DNA of 64,000 bases from Haliclystus octoradiatus (taxonomy: Eukaryota > Cnidaria > Staurozoa > Stauromedusae > Haliclystidae). Positions 44,348-54,538 of the stretch are shown piece after piece. Each line of letters starts with the position of its first letter. Position 1 is the first letter of the stretch. The stretch is from contig OU744447.1 in assembly GCA_916610825.1 (NCBI GenBank), positions 2,778,146 through 2,842,145 on the forward strand, written 5' to 3'. The notes under the pieces are model-generated. The model did not search any database. It was not told the origin of the DNA and was given only the letters and a program-made list of their open reading frames with translations. The position numbers and the translations under genes were made by a program.

Positions 44348-47300
44348 CTAGCAATGAGTGTAGTCCATAATGGACCTTCTATGAAAAAACTTTCAGATCA
44401 CTTATAATTAAACAATTGACTAAGCTTTCTATCGCTGTATAATACGGAGTATGAACTCTGGAGGAGAACATGAGACACAATACGCATTGAAACGATGTGG
44501 CATTAATCAATACATCTTAATCATTCCTTTAATAAAAATTTAATTTATTTCACATCAATTGAGTCGATTGAAATGTATAATTTAACGTAGCTTTGTCTAC
44601 ATAGAAAAACTTTATTTTATGTGTTGAAAGGAAGCCAGAACACATTAATTATTATAAATTATAAATACTCAGTCAAATTTCGAAATCTGAAACTATCCAT
44701 AAAAAGTCATTTCAAATCCGATCCGATCCGAAGACCTAAAATATTAACCCGAATCTGACCCGACACGATCGGATCGCGTTCGGTTCGAATTCATAAATCT
44801 TTATTGCAATATATACAACACTAATGTGGTGTTCACAAAATAACGCCGTCAAGGTGTGGCCGGTCAAACTCGTGGCATTGCATGCAATATATTCAGTATT
44901 AAATTAATTTAGCTTCGACAAGACACATGGTCCACTAATTTCTGTTATTAACATGATCAAACGATATCTTTTGTTAATTAACAATGATTTACTGCTTCAT
45001 ATTAAAAAAAAATCAGAAAAATCGTTGATAAAAACTGCCGAATGGCGGATTTGAACTTACGACCATGAAATTATTATACCAGAGCATTAACCAATTAGCC
45101 ACTGCCTTACTTACTAATATCGGCGCTTTGACTGAGCTAATCAACTGAACAATGCGGCAGGGCGTGTATTGATTTCAAACTATATATATAATCTGAAAAT
45201 ATTATGATATGATAGGATATGAGCCTATATATTTTTGATATTTGCAATCTCAGCAGGTAGGCCTGTGATTTTCATGGCAGTCTATCAAAATACTAAGAGT
45301 TCGTTGAAAATAAAATTTTAAAAGTAAACAAAAGATGTGAAAAGTTGACCTCATAGTGCTTCTTGTTATCAAATTTTCCAGACTAATAGCATCAACATTC
45401 TTATAAAAGGAAATAAAATTCTATAATAAATCGCTATACTAATTCGATATTGATATTATGTTACATCTTGTTGTCAATATTTCTACGGGCTATTTATAAT
45501 ACATTACAGATGTCGAATGAAAGAAAAGATGATTATGAATAAATTAATTATTTTGATAGAAAAACGAAAACAACTCATTTTGCTAGATTCGTGATATGCA
45601 TTTATTCAGAATTTATTGAAACTGACGCGATGGTTTATAGAGTGGAAATGTTTAGTGCAGCTTCAAAGATATAAAATACCACAGCCGATGGTAATATTTA
45701 AATGCTCATGTTATGATGTCTGACGAAAAGGATAATTTACTATGTAGAAAATGAATCTACTTTACCATGCATTTGATCACGATATGAAATGATCATTTTT
45801 GTCAGAATTATTTCGAATAAAAGACAATCTTTATTTTATTCTTATCGGGCGTACATTCTCATTCGATAAAATATGGTTGTTAACTTATTATTGATTGGTG
45901 TATTAACTCAGAGAACCAGCTATTATGTATTTAAATGTTGTTCGGAGATTATGCCGCTCGTATAGTTTTTATTTGGATCTCATTTGGAAAATGGTAAGTT
46001 GTATTTTAATAAATATTGTTTGCTATGATCGAATATTTCATGCAACCTTTTCCGTTTTAATTTTTGTAACACGAGGTTTGTTACACTCATCCAAACTGTA
46101 TTAACTATTTAAAAATGTTTTTGAATTATGTTTTTGTGCTTTTAATTTCAAAGCAAAATTTTTGAACGCTGAAAATATTATAATTATTATTATTTATCAC
46201 AAATCATACGCTCAATTCAATTTAACTTTGTTAAATTTGATATACCTGAAATTAACTTTATTAAATGTTGATCAAAGATAATAACAAGACATCGCTATTT
46301 TTATTCTCGAAACTGTAGTAGCATACTGTGTCTTATTAGTATAGCAAGTCAACAAAATGAAATTTTAATTTTAATCAATGCCTATAATTCCTTCGTTAAT
46401 TATGGAAGCAAAATCTGAAAATAAAAGCCCTGCTGCTCAAAATCAAATGATTCGTTTTTTAAATTAAATAATAAATTATAGAAATACATTTGTGCAATGC
46501 CTTGATTAATTCTAAACTCTATAATTTTAGACTGTAGACAGATAATCTCTTCGAACTTTGAATATTTTTCGAATTAGTCGAACGCCAACGTCAATTTGAA
46601 AATTCTTGCAAATTAATTTGTTTTTAAGCCCCGCGATAGATTATTCATTTCAAAACAGATTGTTTGCTCAGTGTTCTCACAAATTATATATCAAAATAGC
46701 CTTTTTAAAAGTGAAATGTTTTGTATCTCGATTTTGAGAAAAGTAATGAACGGCATTTTGTTTCATTAATAAATTAAATTAAGACCTCAAGTCTCTTTAA
46801 TTTCATAGCGTTTGTACCGCGCTATATGTATTGCTGATATCAACACTACATGAAATAAGTCTACCTTTCTTCGATTTCAAAACAGATTTTGTCTGGCCTA
46901 GTTATACTGGTAATTCAATGTAATTCAGTATTTCGTATTGTTTTAATTATCATAAAACTGATTCAGTTTCAAGTTTCACTTGTTCAAACAATTTACACGC
47001 AGCTTTTAAATTCAAAGCAAAATATTTTTGTTCTGGAGAATTCAATTTGAAGTCGATTTGGCTGCCCGCTAGATTATCGACCTATGAAATTTTTCAAAAT
47101 CTCTGAATTTTTTAATGTAATGATATCAAATACAATATCAGATGAAGTATATTATTTTAAAAAAACGTCATAGACCCATACTTTTCATACAACAAATTTG
47201 TTACTGTACACGGTTATCTCGACACAAATGTTTGCATAATTTCCCGACAACGGATTATCCGTATTATATCGCCAGTCTAGAAATATCGAAATATCGAAAT

Positions 47301-47365
47301 ATCGAAATATAGAAATATAGAAATATTGTGATATATAAACAGACAGTATTATTAATATAAGTAGA
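44348..47365 (-). mobile_element. Helitron-like element H9, complete, 3018 bp
   Basis: The best reference copy. In + coordinates it begins CTAGCAATGAGTG followed by the TCCATAATGGA palindrome, preceded by A. It ends TATTAATATAAGTAGA followed by T. In element orientation this is 5' TCTACTT... ...CTAG 3' inserted between A and T. The 5' microsatellite is (CGAAATAT)n at about 47280-47315; about 30 bases next to it (gtaagacgtacataagtcgc-) are deleted compared with other copies. The tRNA-like segment is at 45036-45113. No Rep, helicase or other long ORF. Confidence 0.82.
45036..45113 (-). other. tRNA-like segment inside Helitron H9
   Basis: On the minus strand: A-box-like GTGGCTAATTGGTTAATGC and B-box-like AGTTCAAATCC. 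Acceptor and T-stem pairing are partial. Confidence 0.5.
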
Positions 47366-47367
47366 TA

Positions 47368-48640
47368 ACCGTTTGAATAATAGATATTTATCATTGGTGA
47401 CGAAAATGGGACGAAAGACAAGAGCAACTGTAAGACAGGAGAAAAATTCAGTAAGTGATGAGGAAGAAACCGAAACATCGGTACAATCAACGAGGAAGAA
47501 GACTATGGGTAGTACAACAAATACAAATAATCGAACTACTCGGAATTTATCGGAAAAATCCCAGAATTTACCGATGGCGAGGACTGGCAGGATTTTTCAG
47601 AATGACTGGAAAGTTATTTTTGCGTTAATTCCATCGATGGTCAGGAAAGAACTAATGTCCTGATCACCGTTGTTGATGCTGCCACGTATAGACTCCTGAA
47701 AGACCTAACGTTTCCTTGTAAACCATCGGAAATGAGTTTTGAAGACATTGTTGCAGCTTTGCAGAAGCACAAAGCACCGATCAGAAGCGAAATCATCGAG
47801 AGGTAACTTTCACTCAGTAATTACAAAAGAAGGAGAGAAAGTTAATGAATACTAAGTAGATTATGCCCCTTAGCTGAATATTGTAAATTCAGTAGTAACC
47901 TAGAAGAACAATTAAGGGATCGGTTTGTTTCCGGTATCAGAGAAGAAAGGATGCTACGAAAACTGCTCAGCGAAAAAGGACTTACATTAGATAGCGCTAT
48001 TGCGACATGCCTTTCTACAGAGCAAGCTTTAGAGAACACTAGCATGCTAATGAGCGGTACTCTAACGAAATTAGAGGAAGACAACAGCAACGATCCTTTT
48101 TTGTTTCAGGGTGAACATAAAGGGAACTCATACAAAAAAGCCTACAGAAAAACAAACAACAAAGTTAGCAGCGTCTAGATTAATTCGTTGGTCATTACAA
48201 CTGGCCAGCTACCAATATAAAATGATTCACAAACCTGGAGCTGAACACCAAAACGCTGATGCATTAAGTCGTTTGCCAGTTGACAAGGCACCAAAACTTA
48301 AAGCCACACCTACACCTTCAGATACTATAAATCTAGTACACACCATAAACGACAGTGCGCTAACGTTTGATCACATAAACCGAGCCTCAAAAAGGGACCC
48401 CATCATCTGTTAACTTGTTCGAGCCGTAAGAAGTGGGGTGCGACCATCAGATCATGAAAGCAGCAAACAATTTCGATCAAAATGGGACGAGCTTACCACC
48501 AATAAAGAGGCATTACTTTGGGGATCCAGGGTTGTTATTCCACAATCTCTCAGGAAAAGAGCATTAGACGTATTGAAAAGAGCATTAGACCTTCTGAACC
48601 ATTCCATCCGCCATCCTTAGATGGTACTCATTTGATGTTT
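47368..48640 (+). mobile_element. Gypsy II: Ty3/gypsy remnant with internal deletion
   Basis: From left to right: a gag start (MGRKTRATVRQEKN, acidic and basic, at about 47406), a gag core in another frame (LRDRFVSG-like, then MLRKLLSEKGLTLDSAIATC at 47951-48178), then abruptly the end of RNase H (ASRLIRWSLQLASYQYKMIH, KPGAEHQNADALSRLP, 48111-48413) and the start of the integrase leader (WGSRVVIPQSLRKRALDVL, 48438-48620). Protease, reverse transcriptase and most of RNase H are missing. No LTRs seen. It starts two bases after the 5' end of Helitron H9. Confidence 0.75.
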
Positions 48641-48658
48641 CAGATAAAATCAAGGCTG

Positions 48659-48745
48659 AGTTGACCGGAGGGGGATTTGAACCACAGTCGATCAGATATG
48701 ATACGATCTGAAGTTCGGTTGCTCTGCCAACTGAGCTAATCATGC
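48659..48745 (-). tRNA. tRNA-like sequence, probably a tRNA pseudogene
   Basis: The minus strand reads TAGCTCAGTTGGCAGAGCA, a perfect D-arm and A-box with GCTC/GAGC paired, and GTGGTTCAAATCCCCC, a T-arm and B-box with three of five stem pairs. Between them is a 34-base stretch with a short stem (CAGAT/ATCTG), like a long variable arm. The acceptor stem does not pair. The anticodon cannot be read safely. It differs from the Helitron tRNA-like segment. Confidence 0.5.
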
Positions 48746-49216
48746 CACGCTATATGTATTGCTGATATCACCACTACATGAAATAGGTCTAGGATTCTTT
48801 GATTTCGAAACATATTTTGTTTGGCCTAGTTATACTGGTAATTCAATGTGGTAATTTATTTTGTTCTGGAGATTTCAATTTGATTTCGATTTGGCTGCCC
48901 GCTAGATTATTGACCTATGAAATTTCAAAATCTATGAATTTTTTAATACAATGATATCTAATAAAATATCAGATGAAGTATATTTTTTAAAACAACGTCA
49001 TAGACCCATACTTTTCATAAAACAAATTTGTTACTGTACACGGCTATCTCGACACAAATGTTTGCATAATTTCCCGACGAGGGAGTATCCGTATTAGTTC
49101 GCCAGTAAGACGTACTAAGTCGCGGACAGACACAGAAATATCGAAATATGGAAATATAGAAATATAGAAATATATATAGTGATATATAAACAGACAGTAT
49201 TATTAATATAAGTAGA
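48746..49216 (-). mobile_element. Helitron-like copy H10, 5' fragment
   Basis: It begins at gccacgctatatgtattgctgat (internal), lacks about 100 bases around ttcagttt/aagtttcac, and ends at the 5' terminus at 49216. Confidence 0.65.
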
Positions 49217-49267
49217 TACTGTCTGTTTATATATCACAATATTTCCATATTTCGATATTTCGATATT
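49217..49267 (+). mobile_element. Inverted second 5' end joined to H10
   Basis: The sequence tactgtctgtttatatatca onward is the 5' end of the family in opposite orientation, head to head with H10. Together they form a palindrome of about 100 bases around 49216. Confidence 0.6.
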
Positions 49268-49912
49268 AAAAACACTCCAAACTGAACACACAAACTTGAT
49301 ATTCACCCTCTTCAAAATATATATTACCAAATATACATCATCCGATCATCCAAAAAACCTTACCACTCCTCGATGCCATACAGTCCTACAAAGATGGTCA
49401 TTTGTGGCAGTTGGGACAAGGATGTGGCATTTTATATCACATACAATACTGAAAAATAGTATTCAAATTTTGAAAGGAACATTATCAGAATACGTCACAA
49501 CTTTGGGATGGAAAAAGAGGTGCCATCTGATGAATATTCGCAGCCGTTAAAAAATACTGAAAATCATCTTCACAATATATGAACTACATATAATATATAC
49601 TCAACCAACTAACACTCCTAATTCTTATAAAAGAAATATCTACATTACTATTATTGACATTATTATATTATTATTATACTATTATTATTCCCACTATTAT
49701 ATATAATTTCTTCATTTTTCTTCTTCAATATTTTGCTCATTATAATCACTATTGTTATTACTAATATGATTATAGTTTGCTGTTGTAAATATTATTACTT
49801 ATTGTTACTATTCTTATTTAATATTCGTATCAAAAATGTAAAACGAGCTGCAAACGCTCATTTTGGTAACGAATTCAACTAAAAAAGCACGCATACACAC
49901 ACAGGACTGGGC
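49268..49912 (+). mobile_element. LINE D, 5'-truncated 3' end, related to LINE E
   Basis: The + frame reads FTLFKIYITKYTSSDHPKNL and FVAVGTRMWHFISHTI. It matches the tail of LINE E (LFKISNTKYTSSCRPNKLIP and IVAVGTRVWNFIPEVI). The last 60 bases share a hairpin-like GAGC...GCTCATTTTGGTaACGAATtc and an AC-rich tail with LINE E at 61065-61125. About 645 bases, no catalytic domain. Confidence 0.7.
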
Positions 49913-50447
49913 GTTTCCCTTCAATGGCTATGAAGTGAGATCCAGTTTTTTCTCAACTGACTTTCAAAATATGAAATTTAAAAGTATCATGCTGCATCTT
50001 TAAAATTTCTTTCAGCTCTCCACTATTTCTATAGATTATAATCTTGATAGATTTCTGAAAATGGTACATCCATGTTCAAAAAATATCGAATCCCCCTACC
50101 CATCGGGTAGCAGCGCTCTGTTTATAATGATAAAGAGCTGAAGTAAATCAAAGCAATACATACAAATCATTTCGAGAAGTTTCATGACAAATAATCCAGC
50201 AAACAACATTTATTGACATCTAATGGATATATGATAACAAATAGAACCAGATAGTTATGAGTTTAACCACAGACGGGAAGCAAACAATTTCTAAACAAAA
50301 TTATTTTAAATAAGCCTAACGTTGAACAAGCTTTCCTATTTTCACGCAGGAAGATAGTGTTTCTAGTTCAAATATTCCCACGATGTTGAATCGATTAGTC
50401 GATTCAACCGGAAAGACATTTATAAATATGAAGACATTGCACTCCAA
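49913..50447. other. No feature recognised
   Basis: AT-rich sequence without motif between LINE D and Helitron H11. Confidence 0.5.
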
Positions 50448-50924
50448 TCTACTTATACTAACAATACTGTCTGTTTATATATCACTGTATTTCGATATTT
50501 CGATATTTCTATCACTAATATCACTTATCACTTATCTACTTATATTAATAATACTGTCTGTTTATATATCACAATATTTCGATATTTCGATATTTCTGTG
50601 TCTGTCCGCGACTTATGTACGTCTTACTGGCGAAATAACACGGATAATCCGTTGTCGGGAAATTATGCAAACATTTGTGTCGAGATAACCGTGTACAGTA
50701 ACAAATTTGTTGTATGAAAAGTATGGGTCTATGACGTTGTTTTAAAATAATATACTTCATCTGATATTTTATTTGATATCGTTGCATTAAAAAATTCAGA
50801 GATTTTGAAAAATTTCATAGGTCGATAATCTAGCGGGCAGCCAAATCGAATTCAAATTGAAATCCCCAGAACAAAAATATTTTGCTTTGAATTTAAAAGC
50901 TGCGTGTAAATTGTTTGAACAAGT
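50448..50924 (+). mobile_element. Helitron-like copy H11, 5' part
   Basis: It starts TCTACTTATACTAACAATAC after A 50447, with a second 5' end at 50535 (TCTACTTATATTAATAATAC) and a microsatellite after each. It is interrupted at 50924 by the Gypsy I LTR and continues at 54535-54538 onward. The break lies in the phrase gaacaagt|gaaacttg, intact in other copies. Confidence 0.78.
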
Positions 50925-51105
50925 TGTGGTGTGTGCCACACAAAAAACAACAGTAAAATAAACCAAGACAACAAGTCATATGGTAACAACAACTGTTCTG
51001 AGTCATAGAAAAAACTAACTATTAATAACTTGAAATACAGCAAACAGCAAGAAATATTAATAAAGGGCGTTGGTTTCAAACCAAAACGAGGATAGCCTCG
51101 CTACA
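50925..51105 (-). repeat. Gypsy I 3' LTR
   Basis: 181 bases, TGTGGTGTGTGCCACACA... to ...CTCGCTACA in + orientation. It has a 6-base attaat insertion compared with the other LTR. Confidence 0.9.
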
Positions 51106-51197
51106 TTTCCCTCCTCTAAAACTAAGGTTACAGCAGATTATTTATGATAGCAGTCCTTTAACATAATTTTTAAACTTTAAGTTATCGCAACTCTTGT

Positions 51198-51527
51198 TTA
51201 TATAATTTCAATCAACTTTGGCACATCAAGCCATAGGGTGCTGAATGGCTCCCATGAATTTTCTCCACTTTCAAATCCCTGCCATTGAATATACAATTCC
51301 CATCGATCGTAGTCTTCATTGAATCTTACACGTAAGATATCCTCTACAATAAATCCTATGTCATCATGTGCGATTTGCTCTTTTAACTCTTCTGTAACAT
51401 TTAATGAATCGTCATGATAATACTTAAGACGACTCGATTGGCAGGTCATTTTTTCTCCGTTAATCAGACTCTCGACTACGTAGACATACGGATTCACAAC
51501 TCCGTAATACGCATTGGACCTTGCCAT
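51198..51527 (-). pseudogene. Gypsy I integrase C-terminus with chromodomain
   Basis: A 109-residue frame. The first part (VVNPYVYVVESLING, SSRLKYYHDDSLNV) is the SH3-like integrase tail with the RLK-YHD pattern. Residues about 55-105 form a chromodomain: FIVEDILRVRFNEDYDRWEL, YIQWQGF, ENSWEP, with the aromatic and WEP hallmarks of methyl-lysine binders. Such domains steer chromovirus-type integration to chromatin marks (known for the family). The frame differs by one step from the integrase core (51494-52090), so a frameshift lies near 51500-51520. Confidence 0.82.
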
Positions 51528-52090
51528 TTTACTCTCAATTTTCCGCCAGATTTATTTAAGACTCGTGACGTCAAAACAAAATCTCCTTCACGGAAATTCA
51601 CGGGTTTCACAGCTTTACTGTTTGATCGTAGCTGAGCATTTTCTTGTCGACATTTATCTTTACACGCAGTAATCTCACTATGCATGGCTTGTAAAGAATC
51701 CTTCAATTCATCAATATTTGCTTTAATAGCATCAGTAGTTGGTAGCTGTAAAGATGTCTCTAATCGAGGTACATAAATACAATCAAGGGGTGAACTTGCT
51801 GGCAACCCAGTAAAAGCAGTAACAGGTGCTCGGTTTCCAAGGTAACGAGATGGACTGTGATTGAAAGCAGACTGGACCAAAGGTAGTACATCAGGCCAAG
51901 TAGTTTCAGTCAATCTCAACTCTGATAAAATACATCGAACAATAAACAATATGTCTCTGTTCACTCTTTCGACAGTACCGTTTGCCCATGGCGAATAAGC
52001 CGTAACATAATGATGCTGAGCGTGCATCAATCTTCTCAATTCTTCCATTACAACATTCAGAAAATGAGTCCCTTGATCAGATACCCACAT
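51494..52090 (-). pseudogene. Gypsy I integrase core, second half
   Basis: A 198-residue frame starting at WVSDQGTHFLN (second catalytic Asp). It is followed by AYSPWANGTVERVNRDILFI (catalytic Glu in the GTVERVNRD motif), then LPLVQSAFNHSPSRYLGNRA and a C-terminal VLTSRVLNKSGGKLRVKWQG. The first catalytic Asp is in the upstream frame (VIHFDYLF near 52260). A one-base frameshift near 52110 separates them. The D,D-35-E triad is thus all present in sequence but not in one frame. Confidence 0.85.
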
Positions 52091-53796
52091 TTTAACAATT
52101 CCATACCTTTTAAACCAATCAATGAGGCGTGTACAACTGGTTGAGAATCAGCTGTTGCTGTTGGTATCAGTTCAACAAATCCAGAGAAATCATCTTTAAG
52201 AACCAAAGCATAAGAATATGGACAATGGTCATCACGTTTCCTCATAAACAGATAATCAAAATGAATCACTTCGTTTGGTGCATCTGCATGAATTACATCA
52301 CCAAATGGTCTCGGGATAATAGTCTGACCATCAGCCAATAAACAATGCAAGCAAGACTTACAAAACATTGATACGTCATGTTTCATACCTTTCCATGCAA
52401 ACCGGCTCTTCAGTATTGACATCATAGCTTCACTGCGTCTATGACCACTGGCACCAGCATGAGCAATAACCAATAACCGATAGCGAATATCATGGTCCTC
52501 GGATTTCCATTTCCATTTTCGGAGACCATTTCCAGAGGATACAACAAACGCAGGTGACGCCCATTTTGTTTTGGTGTTCCTTCTAACAAGACCATAAGCC
52601 TCCAGTTTCTTGACATGATCATGGAGATAATCTTGATGACTCGGTGCGTATCGACGTTGACGACATCTAATTGGCTCCACATCAGGTATATCTACAGTCA
52701 TCGGTGTAACTAGGGCTGGCTCGTCCGGGCCTAAATTTACCCTCCATAAGTCACCGTACTTTGTAACAAGATCTGATAAGGCCGACCTGTTATTTGCGGT
52801 CAAGCCTTCAGGTAAATTATTTAAAACAGTTTTCAATGCCTCGTCTTGGCAATTAGGACCAATACAAATATTCTTTGTCTCATTACAATCATTCACCTCA
52901 TTATCATTAACAGGTGAAACATAATGTATTGATTTCATTTCAGTTCGAGAAACGGTGCTTTGTTGCGTTGCTAAGGCGGCAATCATAGCATCTACGTCAA
53001 TGCCAAGTGTTTGCAACAAAGGCTTTCCCAATAAAATCTCATCTAACATATCATTTAGAATAATGCAATTAACTTTTCTAACAATTAATAAGCCGGCATT
53101 TGTTGTAAGCTTCAAATCAACACATATCTTTTTGTCGGCAATTATGTTAGATCCTTTCTTAGCGTACAGCACACTTAGCGGCTTTAATAAAGGCTCAATA
53201 AAAGCCGAAGTATTCTTTGAAATATCATTTGCTAATGCTTCAGAGATAAACGTTTCTTCAGCTCCAGTGTCTAACACATATTTGGCACTTATCTGACCAT
53301 TTATTAAAACGTTTTGGTCACGATTTTTTTGGCCCTTAACATCAATTTTCTTAGCGTTAACATTTTCAACATTTGAATTTGAATAAGTTGTTCCCTGGCG
53401 TGTTGTAGAAGGCTTAGTAAACGCACTTAAAAGTTCCTTTTTTTCAACTTCAGAGGCATCAGGGCATTTGTTCAACCAATGATCTCCCTTACATTTTAAA
53501 CAACCATCTCGAGGTCCCTTTTTAGCAGTGTTAGTGTCAGATTGAGTATTGTTCTTTTGCTTAATTTTCGGACAATCAGACCTTAAGTGATTTCCTTTAC
53601 AATGCCAACAGGTTTTGGTTGACGTTTTCACAACCACTCCCTTAACTGTAGTGGGTGAGTCATTTCCCTTTTTGTTGGATGGCGTTTTTTCAAAATAAAA
53701 TAAGTCCAACTTTGTTGCTAAATCCTTCAATAAAGCAAACAACTTACCAGTGTCCTTTTTCGCTTCTGAATGGCGCTGGTTGAACAGCATAGACAA
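52057..53796 (-). pseudogene. Gypsy I gag end, protease and integrase N-terminus, fused across an RT/RNase H deletion
   Basis: A 579-residue open frame. Residues 60-120 carry two CCHC zinc knuckles (CWHCKGNHLRSDCP and CLKCKGDHWLNKCP). Near residue 173 is the retropepsin active site YVLDTGAEETFIS. Around 360-415 is the leader into reverse transcriptase (PIRCRQRRYAPSHQDYLHDH, KKLEAYGLVRR, KWASPAFVV). At about 52520 this jumps to IRYRLLVIAHAGASGHR, the HHCC zinc-binding start of integrase, followed by CKSCLHC and VIHFDYLF. All RT catalytic boxes (including YxDD) and RNase H are missing, yet the frame stays open across the junction. The element could only move with RT supplied by another copy. 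Confidence 0.85.
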
Positions 53797-54277
53797 TACA
53801 TTCTACCATAAGTTTCTTATTCGATGCCTTTTCAAATAAAGATTCAATTCCGTGTAACTCCAAAATATTATCGGCATCACGAAATAATTTCAGCACACGC
53901 GCGTCACTGTCCCTGATACTAAGGTCCATTTTCAACTCCCTTTTTAATATAGCTTCAACATCGGGTAAACTGCCATTATCAGCTACATTCAATTTGCTTG
54001 TCAAAAAATCTTTAATAGCATTTTCACTTAAATCTTCAAGTGCAACGTTCAACTCGTATTTCGCTATAGCTTTCAAAAGCAGAGGCTCGATGCATGCTTT
54101 TATCGTCAACGGAATAACTCTCTCCGCTCCGCTATCCGTTCTTTCTCTAACAAGACTTTCATACTGATGATATTTTCTCATAAAAAGAGCAACATCTTCT
54201 CGATAAGCACTATTTAATCTAGGTGCCGTAATTGGCAAGAATAACAGCCTCTCCTGAGTAGTTTCTTCTTCACCCAT
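53744..54277 (-). pseudogene. Gypsy I gag, N-terminal part
   Basis: A 177-residue frame starting MGEEETTQERLLFLP, 82 bases after the 5' LTR. It is rich in charged helices (ITAPRLNSAYREDVALFMRK, LEDLSENAIKDFLTSKLNVA) and lacks a zinc knuckle, which lies in the next frame. The overlap with the following frame (53744-53796) is 53 bases with a one-base shift. It could be a programmed shift or a mutation; I cannot tell. Confidence 0.7.
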
Positions 54278-54359
54278 GATTAAATATTAAATTCAACAGG
54301 TTTCAACTAAACCAAATAAACATCCACAGTGTCGAACAGACAACCACTAAAGTTAACTT

Positions 54360-54534
54360 TGTGGTGTGTGCGACACAAAAAACAACAGTAAAATAAACCA
54401 AGACAACAAGTCAAATGGTAACAACAACTGTTCTGAGTCATAGCAAAAACTAACTAACTTGAAATACAGCAAACAGGAAGAAATATTAATAAAGGGCGTT
54501 GGCTTCAAACCAAAACGAGGATAGCCTCGCTACA
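54360..54534 (-). repeat. Gypsy I 5' LTR
   Basis: 175 bases, TGTGGTGTGTGCGACACA... to ...CTCGCTACA. The 5' end of the element in its own orientation is at 54534. The sequence just inside (minus strand AAGTTAACTTTAGTGG) should hold the primer-binding site, but I recognise no tRNA match. Confidence 0.9.
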
Positions 54535-54538
54535 AAGT

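Larger units (their letters stand above)
50925..54534 (-). mobile_element. Gypsy I: LTR retrotransposon, chromodomain type, RT/RNase H deleted
   Basis: A 3610-base element in minus orientation. LTRs lie at 50925-51105 and 54360-54534, both TG...CA on the + strand (so TG...CA on the minus strand too), flanked by a 4-bp target duplication AAGT (50921-50924 and 54535-54538). A polypurine tract (AGAGGAGGGAAA on the minus strand) abuts the 3' LTR at 51106-51117. Coding order on the minus strand: gag, two zinc knuckles, protease, the first few RT residues, integrase, chromodomain. The RT core and RNase H are missing. At least three frame changes. The LTRs differ by 5 substitutions and one 6-base indel in about 175 bases, so the insertion is fairly young. 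Confidence 0.9.

Noticed and set aside
53744..53796. Programmed frameshift between Gypsy I gag and protease frames
   Set aside because: Overlap of 53 bases fits, but I see no clear slippery heptamer, and two other frameshifts in the element are plainly mutations; left open.
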